Source: Actinobacillus sp. (GTDB lineage: Bacteria; Pseudomonadota; Gammaproteobacteria; Enterobacterales; Pasteurellaceae). Taken from it: a DNA stretch of 39,542 nucleotides. Below, one piece after another: positions 34,277 through 39,542 of this stretch. Below the pieces are notes generated by a model. It made no database searches. It was not told where the DNA came from and saw only the letters and a program-made list of their open reading frames with translations. The stretch is taken from contig JAHHQY010000010.1 in NCBI GenBank assembly GCA_020026115.1, positions 1 through 39,542 of the forward strand, read 5' to 3'. The position numbers and the translations under genes are program-made. Numbering within the stretch: the stretch's first letter is position 1; each line of letters opens with the position of its first letter.

Positions 34277-35590
34277 ATGACGATTGAACCCGTTGACTAT
34301 GAATTTGAAGATTCCGGCTCACTCATAAAAGTAATTGGTGTGGGCGGTGGGGGCTGTAATGCCGTCAATCATATGGTGGAACAAGAAAGTAAACTAAAAC
34401 CATCATTATTTTTAGACACAACAAACAACGAAATCATTAATGACGAACCAAGCATTAATGATGATTTTTTATACCCTAATTTAGAAGAATTTGGCAAAAT
34501 TGAATATTATGCAGTAAATACTGACGCGCAAGCTTTACGCACAAGTAAAGTTCAACAAACCATTCAAATCGGTGGTGCATTAACGCGTGGTTTAGGTGCT
34601 GGCTCAAATCCGAATGTTGGTCGTAAAGCGGCGGAAGAAGATCGCGATGCCTTACGCCAAGTTATTGAAGGTGCTGATATGGTGTTCTTAGCTGCAGGTA
34701 TGGGCGGTGGTACAGGTACTGGTGCAACCCCTGTTATTGCACAAATTGCTAAAGAATTGGGTATTTTAACGGTTGCTGTGGTAACCAAACCTTTCTCTTG
34801 GGAAGGGAAAAAGAAAATGCATTTTGCGGAATTAGGTATTAAAGAACTTTCCCAATATGTGGATTCTTTAATTATCATTCCAAATGAAAAACTGATTAAA
34901 GTCTTAGGCAAAAATATTTGCGTAAGAGATGCCTTCAATGCTGCTAACGGTATTTTACATAATTCCGTAACGGGCATTTCCGATATGATCACATCGCCAG
35001 GTATTATGAACGTTGACTTTGAAGACGTGAAAACCGTTATGACCGAAATGGGTCGTGCGATGATGGGTTCTGGTTTTGCGAAAGGTAAAGCTTCTGAAGA
35101 TCGTGCGGAAAAAGCTGTTCAAGAAGCTATTGCAAGCCCATTATTAGAAGATGTGGATTTACAAGGTGCTAAAGGTATTTTAGTTAACGTAACAGCAGGT
35201 CCTAACTTAACTATCGGTGAGTTAGATACCGTTGCAAACGTGGTGCATTCTTTCGCTGCGGACGATGCGATTATCAAAGTGGGTACGGCGCTTTTACCTG
35301 AACTTGAAGATGAAATTCGCGTTACTCTTGTTGCAACAGGGATTGGCGATCGCGAAGAACCTAATGTGCGTATTCGCAATACCAACACCGCAGAAAATAT
35401 TCGCTCTGAAGCACGCAAAGAAACTCATGTAGAAGACAGCGCGCCACAACATTCCGTGAATATGGAACATGACCCATACGAAAAACCGGCTTACCTTCGT
35501 ATGAAAGAAGAAAACGAAAAAGTAGAGCAAGAACGTAAACGTGATTTTAGCCAAGTCAATGCTAACGTTAATCGCTTTATTAATAATTAA
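34277..35590 (+). CDS. ftsZ: Cell division tubulin homologue FtsZ
   Basis: FtsZ is the GTPase that forms the division ring. The 437-residue protein (383 in E. coli) has GGGGCNAVN (23-31), AVNTDAQAL (79-87), the tubulin signature GGGTGTG (143-149), the T7-loop NVDFEDV, and GTALLPELEDEIRVTLVATGIG. Between residues about 34 and 75 there is a stretch of about 34 extra, mostly acidic residues relative to E. coli, where Haemophilus FtsZ has a shorter insertion. The C-terminal linker holds PAYLR (404-408), like the FtsZ tail that binds FtsA and ZipA, but 29 more residues follow, ending VNRFINN. GGAG precedes the ATG. Last division gene before lpxC. Confidence 0.97.
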   Translation: MTIEPVDYEFEDSGSLIKVIGVGGGGCNAVNHMVEQESKLKPSLFLDTTNNEIINDEPSINDDFLYPNLEEFGKIEYYAVNTDAQALRTSKVQQTIQIGGALTRGLGAGSNPNVGRKAAEEDRDALRQVIEGADMVFLAAGMGGGTGTGATPVIAQIAKELGILTVAVVTKPFSWEGKKKMHFAELGIKELSQYVDSLIIIPNEKLIKVLGKNICVRDAFNAANGILHNSVTGISDMITSPGIMNVDFEDVKTVMTEMGRAMMGSGFAKGKASEDRAEKAVQEAIASPLLEDVDLQGAKGILVNVTAGPNLTIGELDTVANVVHSFAADDAIIKVGTALLPELEDEIRVTLVATGIGDREEPNVRIRNTNTAENIRSEARKETHVEDSAPQHSVNMEHDPYEKPAYLRMKEENEKVEQERKRDFSQVNANVNRFINN

Positions 35591-35608
35591 TTTGTTATAG
35601 AGAAGATA

Positions 35609-36532
35609 ATGATTAAACAAAGAACCCTTAAACAAAGTATTAAAGTAACGGGCGTTGGTTTACACAGCGGTAATAAAGTTACTTTAACCTTACGTCCGGC
35701 GATGCCCAATACAGGCGTGATTTATTGTCGAACCGATTTAAATCCCCCTGTAACTTTCGTTGCCAACGCAAATGCGGTACAAGATACCATGCTTTGTACT
35801 TGTTTAGTCAACGAAGAAGGCATTCGTATTTCTACCGTAGAACATTTAAACGCAGCTCTTTCTGGTTTAGGCATTGATAACATTATTATTGAAGTTGATG
35901 CGCCTGAAATTCCAATTATGGACGGCAGTGCGAATCCTTTCGTGTATTTGCTACTCGATGCAGGTATCGAAGAACAAGACGCGCCGAAAAAATTCATTCG
36001 TATTAAAGAAAAAGTTCGTGTGGAAGATGGCGATAAATGGGCGGAATTTGAACCTTACAATGGTTTCCATTTAGAATTTACCATTGATTTCGATCACCCA
36101 GCCATTAGCCGTGATGTACGTTCTTATGCGATTGATTTTACAATGCAAACTTTTGTGCAACAAATCAGTCGCGCGCGTACCTTCGGTTTTATGAAAGATA
36201 TTGAATATTTACAATCACAAGGCTTAGCCTTAGGCGGAAGTTTTGATAACGCCATTGTTTTAGACAATTATCGCATTTTAAACGAAGAAGGTTTACGTTT
36301 TAAAGATGAATTAGTACGCCACAAAATGCTCGACGCTATCGGGGATTTATTTATGGCGGGCCATAATATTATTGGTTCATTTAAAGCCTATAAATCAGGC
36401 CATGGTTTAAATAATAAATTACTTCGCAAATTATTAGCTCAACAAGAAGCTTGGGAAATGGTGACTTTTGAAGATCGCGAAAAAGTTACAGTGCCACAAA
36501 GCTATGTTATGCCCGAACATGTTTTCGGTTAA
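35609..36532 (+). CDS. lpxC: UDP-3-O-acyl-N-acetylglucosamine deacetylase LpxC
   Basis: LpxC is the zinc deacetylase for the committed step of lipid A synthesis. The 307-residue protein has H79 in STVEHLNAAL, the PIMDGSANPFVY segment (about 101-113), and HKMLDAIGDLFMAGHNIIGSFKAYKSGH with the other zinc and catalytic residues (H-x3-D and the later H). AGAGAAG lies before the ATG, 18 bases after ftsZ. A strong terminator follows, closing the dcw cluster. One repeat copy lies inside. Confidence 0.98.
   Translation: MIKQRTLKQSIKVTGVGLHSGNKVTLTLRPAMPNTGVIYCRTDLNPPVTFVANANAVQDTMLCTCLVNEEGIRISTVEHLNAALSGLGIDNIIIEVDAPEIPIMDGSANPFVYLLLDAGIEEQDAPKKFIRIKEKVRVEDGDKWAEFEPYNGFHLEFTIDFDHPAISRDVRSYAIDFTMQTFVQQISRARTFGFMKDIEYLQSQGLALGGSFDNAIVLDNYRILNEEGLRFKDELVRHKMLDAIGDLFMAGHNIIGSFKAYKSGHGLNNKLLRKLLAQQEAWEMVTFEDREKVTVPQSYVMPEHVFG
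35980..35988 (+). repeat. CGCGCCGAA copy inside lpxC
   Basis: Coding strand GAC GCG CCG AAA (Asp-Ala-Pro-Lys), followed by AAATT. Confidence 0.6.
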
Positions 36533-36546
36533 TTTCTTTTAAATAT

Positions 36547-36577
36547 AAAAAAAGCGAGATGAAATCTCGCTTTTTTA
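36547..36577. terminator. Bidirectional terminator between lpxC and pal
   Basis: AAAAAAGCGAGAT (36548-36560) and ATCTCGCTTTTTT (36564-36576) form a GC-rich stem with a 3-base loop. The A and T runs on each side let it end transcripts from both the dcw cluster (plus) and tolB-pal (minus). It is not built from the CGCGCCGAA repeat. Confidence 0.92.
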
Positions 36578-36588
36578 TTTTTTGCTGA

Positions 36589-37044
36589 TTAGTACGCTAA
36601 AACTGCGCGACGATTTTTCGCATAATCTGCTTCAGTGTGACCTAATACCGCAGGTTTTTCTTCACCATAAGAAATGGTAGAAATTTGATTTTGGTTAACG
36701 CCTTGCGCTAATAAGTAATCTCTTACTGCATCTGCGCGACGTTGACCTAAAGCAATATTATATTCAGGCGTACCGCGTTCATCGGTATGGCCTTGCACTT
36801 GTACATTAACGCTTGGATTAGCAACTAAATAAGCTGCTTGTGCATTTAATAACGGCATATATTCATCTTGAATCTGATAACGGTCAAAACCGAAATAGAC
36901 TGTATTAGCTTGCTGTTGTAATTGTTGTACGGAATAACCGCCAAATGTAGAAACAGCAACTTCTGCAGGTTGCGGATTAGAGCTACATGCACCTAACAGA
37001 GCTAATGCACTGGCTAACGCCGTAATTTTAATGGTTTTTTTCAT
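36589..37044 (-). CDS. pal: Peptidoglycan-associated lipoprotein Pal
   Basis: Pal anchors the outer membrane to peptidoglycan and works with TolB in constriction. The 151-residue precursor has a lipoprotein signal with lipobox LLGAC (Cys20), a short linker, and an OmpA-like domain with VQVQGHTDERGTPEYNIALGQRRADAVRDYL and SYGEEKPA, which binds diaminopimelate. The Haemophilus equivalent is the P6 antigen. It starts 9 bases after the tolB stop. Confidence 0.98.
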   Translation of the reverse strand: MKKTIKITALASALALLGACSSNPQPAEVAVSTFGGYSVQQLQQQANTVYFGFDRYQIQDEYMPLLNAQAAYLVANPSVNVQVQGHTDERGTPEYNIALGQRRADAVRDYLLAQGVNQNQISTISYGEEKPAVLGHTEADYAKNRRAVLAY

Positions 37045-37053
37045 CGTTTTCTC

Positions 37054-38358
37054 CTAACGTTGATGTAAATAAGGTGACCAAGCGGGGAATTTCACCTGCC
37101 CGTCATTACTTGGTAAACGTGCCTTAAAATAGCCGTCTACGGAAACTAATTGTAACACCTTTCCTAAACCCTGAGTAGAGCTGTAAATAACCATCAAATC
37201 ATTAGGTGAAAGGCTTGGACTTTCATCTAAAAATGTTGAAGTCAGCATATCCTCATTGCCCGTTTGCAAGGATTTTTTTGCAATATGATCGCTTGCCACC
37301 ATCACTAAGGTTTTGCCGTCTTTCATCAATTCCCCGCTATAATTCGAGCCTTGACTCGTTAAGGCTTGAACATCGCCCCCATCTTTATTCATCATATAAA
37401 TTTGCGGATTACCTTGGCGATCGGAAGTAAAAACAATATGTTGGCTGTCCGCGCTCCAAGAAGGCTCAGTATTATTACCCATACCTTTTGTTAATTGGCG
37501 AATTTGCTTATTGAATAAATCCATCACATAAATATTTAATTTGCCATCATAAGACGAAGCGAAGGCTAAACTTGTACCATCGGGTGAAAAACTTGGCGCA
37601 CCATTATGCCCTTTACCACTCACTAAGATTTGACGTTTTCCTGTGGCTAAATCTTGCAAAATTAATTGAGATTTTTGCCCCTCAAAACTCACATAAGCAA
37701 TTTGTTTGCCGTCGGCAGACCAAGCGGGCGACATTAAAGGCTCGCTACTTTGATAAATCACATGTTGGTTATGCCCATCATAATCTGCGATACGTAATTG
37801 ATAAGGCAAACTGCCTGCATTTTTTTGTACGATATAAGCAATTTTCGTACGAAATGCGCCACGAATGCCCGTTAGAGTTTCAAACACTTCATCACTGATT
37901 TTATGCGCGCCTTGGCGAATTTTATTTAGCGGAATGGCATATTGCTTTTGCAATAAAACTTTGCCCACTTGCCCACTCGCCCCAATGGTATCCACCAACT
38001 GAAAAGCTACGGCTAAATCATTTTCTCTTGGCGTAATTTGCCCAACAATCACATTGCCGACCCCTAATTGCGCCCAGCTTTCCGCGTTAACTTCTTGCGC
38101 TGAAGTAGGATATTGAGGCATATTCGCCACAGGAATGGCGGTAAATAATCCGCTATTATTTAAATCGGCGCGAATAATTTGTGCAAACTCGGCATTTTTC
38201 GCCCCTTGCGCTACCCAACGAAAAGGCACAACAGCCACAGGACGCGCAAAAGCACTTCCCCCATCAATCACAATGCGCACTTCACTTTCTGCCTGAGCGC
38301 GACTTAAACATAATGTCGTCAACAATATGGCCAACATTATGCGAAACCATTTCTGCAT
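37054..38358 (-). CDS. tolB: Tol-Pal system periplasmic protein TolB
   Basis: TolB is the periplasmic propeller that binds Pal and TolA. The 434-residue precursor (430 in E. coli) has a signal peptide ending AQA (residue 23), the N-terminal domain (IVIDGGSAFARPVAVVPF...), and a six-bladed beta-propeller with repeats such as SPAWSADGKQIAYVSF, APSFSPDGTSLAFAS and EPSWSADSQHIVFTSDRQG. AAGGAG precedes the ATG. The usual tolQRA genes are not upstream; an adhesin gene is there instead, so tolB-pal appears to have its own promoter. Confidence 0.98.
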   Translation of the reverse strand: MQKWFRIMLAILLTTLCLSRAQAESEVRIVIDGGSAFARPVAVVPFRWVAQGAKNAEFAQIIRADLNNSGLFTAIPVANMPQYPTSAQEVNAESWAQLGVGNVIVGQITPRENDLAVAFQLVDTIGASGQVGKVLLQKQYAIPLNKIRQGAHKISDEVFETLTGIRGAFRTKIAYIVQKNAGSLPYQLRIADYDGHNQHVIYQSSEPLMSPAWSADGKQIAYVSFEGQKSQLILQDLATGKRQILVSGKGHNGAPSFSPDGTSLAFASSYDGKLNIYVMDLFNKQIRQLTKGMGNNTEPSWSADSQHIVFTSDRQGNPQIYMMNKDGGDVQALTSQGSNYSGELMKDGKTLVMVASDHIAKKSLQTGNEDMLTSTFLDESPSLSPNDLMVIYSSTQGLGKVLQLVSVDGYFKARLPSNDGQVKFPAWSPYLHQR

Positions 38359-38396
38359 ATTTTTCTCCTTAATTAAGCTGAAAATTAACTTTTCTT

Positions 38397-38424
38397 ATTC
38401 TAGCCTATTTTAGGGAAAGTCAAA
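38397..38424 (-). promoter_or_regulatory. Probable promoter of tolB-pal
   Basis: On the minus strand TTTGAC/TTGACT (38418-38424), a 15-16 base spacer and TAGAAT (38397-38402) lie about 40 bases before the tolB ATG. This fits independent transcription of tolB-pal, just after the adhesin terminator. Confidence 0.5.
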
Positions 38425-38426
38425 AA

Positions 38427-38489
38427 AAAACATCATTCGCACCGAATTTTTGTGTCGAATGATGTTTTCATTTTATTTTTCGGCGCGAA
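38427..38489 (-). terminator. Compound hairpin after the adhesin gene
   Basis: AAAACATCATTCG (38427-38439) and CGAATGATGTTTT (38456-38468) form a 13-bp stem with T residues, a probable terminator on the minus strand. Overlapping it, TTCGCACCGAA (38436-38446) and TTCGGCGCGAA (38479-38489) are an inverted pair of the window's repeat with one mismatch, so two folds compete. Confidence 0.65.
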
Positions 38490-38511
38490 GGCCTTTTTTA
38501 AAACTTAATGT

Positions 38512-39542
38512 CTACCATTTATAACCAAGGCCGACACCGCCACCTAATTGATGTTGGCTATTAAGGTTACCTTGCACTCGGAAATAAACTTTACCGGTTT
38601 CGCTCGCTTGAGAATACCCCACCGCTAATGCGCTTTGGTTGGTATATTGTCCCACGGCAACGGAAATCATATGCTCGCCTGCACCTGTTACTTGAGCTAA
38701 AGCCATCGCCGCATTCGCCCCTGCAATACCAGCTCGTAAGCGTTTGTCTTCACGTTCTAATTTATTTAAACGATGATTCACTTGCTGAGCTTGGTTTTTC
38801 AACGAGTTCATTTCAGTTTCAACATTTTTTATGTCAGTTTCAACTTTAGTCACACGTTGATTTAAGCGCCCTTCCGTTTCTTTTAGCTGAGCAACATTTA
38901 CCGCGTCCGTATCTGCTTCACCTGCTGAAACCTGGCTGATTTTCGCATTATGCACATCTATGTTCTTATCCGTCTTATTTAAAGTGATTTTACTTGCACC
39001 ATTTTCAATGCTTTCAATATCTTTAAGCTCTGGATTTAAGTTAGCTTTTACTTTATCTGCGTTTTTTTCTAACGTGATATTTTCACTGTTTTCAAGAGCA
39101 ATATTTGTACCTGATGCGCCATCTTTGCCTGGTTCACCTTTTGGACCTTGCGGACCTACTGGGCCTTGTGCGCCACGGTCGCCTTTTTCACCTTTGTCAC
39201 CTTTTGGACCTTGTGGGCCTTGTGCGCCTGGTGCGCCGTCTTGGCCTGGTGCGCCGTCTTTGCCTGCTAGGCCTTGTTCACCACGATCGCCTTTGTCACC
39301 TTTTTCACCTTTTTGGCCTGGTGCGCCGTCTTTGCCTGCTAGGCCTTGTTCACCACGATCACCTTTCTCACCTTTTTCACCTTTTTGGCCTGGTGCGCCG
39401 TCTTTACCTGCTAGGCCTTGTTCACCTCGATCGCCTTTTTCACCTGGCTGACCTTGTGGGCCTTGTTCACCGCGATCGCCTTTTTCGCCTGGTTGACCTT
39501 GTGGGCCTTGTTCACCGCGATCGCCTTTTTCGCCTGGTTGAC
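38512..39542 (-). CDS. Trimeric autotransporter adhesin with collagen-like stalk, C-terminal part
   Basis: The minus-strand frame is open from the right edge to the TAG at 38512, about 342 residues, with no start in the window. N to C: about 47 unbroken Gly-X-Y triplets (39540 to 39112) rich in GEKGDRGEQ and GLAGKDGAPGQ; a linker (NIALENSENITLEKNADKV...); a YadA-type stalk motif EADTDAVNVAQLK; a coiled coil (about 38760-38880); then the YadA membrane anchor, RAGIAGANAAMALAQ... to GGGVGLGYKW. Such proteins form trimers on the outer membrane and bind host matrix; collagen-like members are known in Pasteurellaceae (VtaA of Glaesserella parasuis). The target here is unknown. It lies directly upstream of tolB on the same strand. 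Confidence 0.92.
   Translation of the reverse strand, partial: QPGEKGDRGEQGPQGQPGEKGDRGEQGPQGQPGEKGDRGEQGLAGKDGAPGQKGEKGEKGDRGEQGLAGKDGAPGQKGEKGDKGDRGEQGLAGKDGAPGQDGAPGAQGPQGPKGDKGEKGDRGAQGPVGPQGPKGEPGKDGASGTNIALENSENITLEKNADKVKANLNPELKDIESIENGASKITLNKTDKNIDVHNAKISQVSAGEADTDAVNVAQLKETEGRLNQRVTKVETDIKNVETEMNSLKNQAQQVNHRLNKLEREDKRLRAGIAGANAAMALAQVTGAGEHMISVAVGQYTNQSALAVGYSQASETGKVYFRVQGNLNSQHQLGGGVGLGYKW
39112..39540 (-). repeat. Nested tandem repeats encoding collagen-like Gly-X-Y
   Basis: The base period is 9 bases. Above it lie three copies of a 72-base unit (QGLAGKDGAPGQ with flanks; units start near 39241, 39313 and 39385) and at least two copies of a nearly perfect 45-base unit (GEKGDRGEQGPQGQP; at 39448, 39493 and beginning again at 39538). 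The array continues past the edge. Confidence 0.92.

Noticed and set aside
38960..39451. 163-codon plus-strand frame rich in Pro, Gly, Ser and Cys
   Set aside because: It is the antisense of the Gly-X-Y repeat; the 9-base period keeps the opposite strand open. The minus-strand adhesin reading is clearly right.
39112..39542. Regularly spaced repeats that might suggest a CRISPR array
   Set aside because: Units are directly tandem with no unique spacers, and they translate as perfect Gly-X-Y.

Overview
The window is about 39.5 kb of a Gram-negative gammaproteobacterial chromosome. Protein content and gene order point to the Pasteurellaceae: the proteins read like Haemophilus/Actinobacillus orthologues, the dcw cluster runs rsmH to lpxC without murB, and ccm is split into ccmG, ccmH and ccmI. 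I cannot name the genus. Nearly every base is housekeeping sequence; I see no prophage, insertion sequence, CRISPR array, rRNA or tRNA.

Layout. (1) 1-5.6 kb: the start of tmaR (minus, cut by the window edge), serC, a YhiN/HI0933-type flavoprotein, and the rod-shape operon mreB-mreC-mreD (minus). (2) 5.6-11.7 kb: divergent uvrA and ssb with a textbook CRP-S (Sxy-dependent competence) site between them, a stand-alone AroQ-type chorismate mutase, and transketolase. (3) 11.9-18.7 kb: a complete cytochrome c maturation operon, ccmABCDEFGHI (minus), tightly overlapped. (4) 19.0-36.5 kb: the division and cell-wall cluster rsmH-ftsL-ftsI-murE-murF-mraY-murD-ftsW-murG-murC-ddl-ftsQ-ftsA-ftsZ-lpxC (plus). 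mraZ, usually its first gene, is missing. (5) 36.6-39.5 kb (minus): tolB-pal without tolQRA beside it, and upstream of it the C-terminal part of a trimeric autotransporter adhesin with a long collagen-like Gly-X-Y stalk that runs off the right edge.

Most notable signal. A short sequence, consensus ACTCGCGCCGAAAAW with core CGCGCCGAA, occurs 20 times by my reading. There are four perfect inverted pairs plus one imperfect pair at gene 3' ends, and eleven single copies inside genes, in both orientations and in five different reading frames. Seven more copies carry CGCACCGAA. The design (GC-rich core plus A/T tail, about one copy per 1.5-2 kb, inverted pairs as terminator-like hairpins, singles inside core genes) is that of a DNA uptake sequence, but the core is not the Pasteurellaceae core AAGTGCGGT or ACAAGCGGT, which are almost absent here. 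With the CRP-S site at ssb, this suggests a naturally competent Pasteurellaceae lineage with a divergent, possibly undescribed uptake-sequence dialect. This is inference and needs a genome-wide count and an uptake assay.

Other points: an enlarged acidic insertion near the N-terminus of FtsZ and an unusual FtsZ C-terminus, a terminator-like hairpin between mreB and mreC built from a pair of near-canonical Haemophilus uptake sequences, and nested tandem repeats in the adhesin stalk that could change length.
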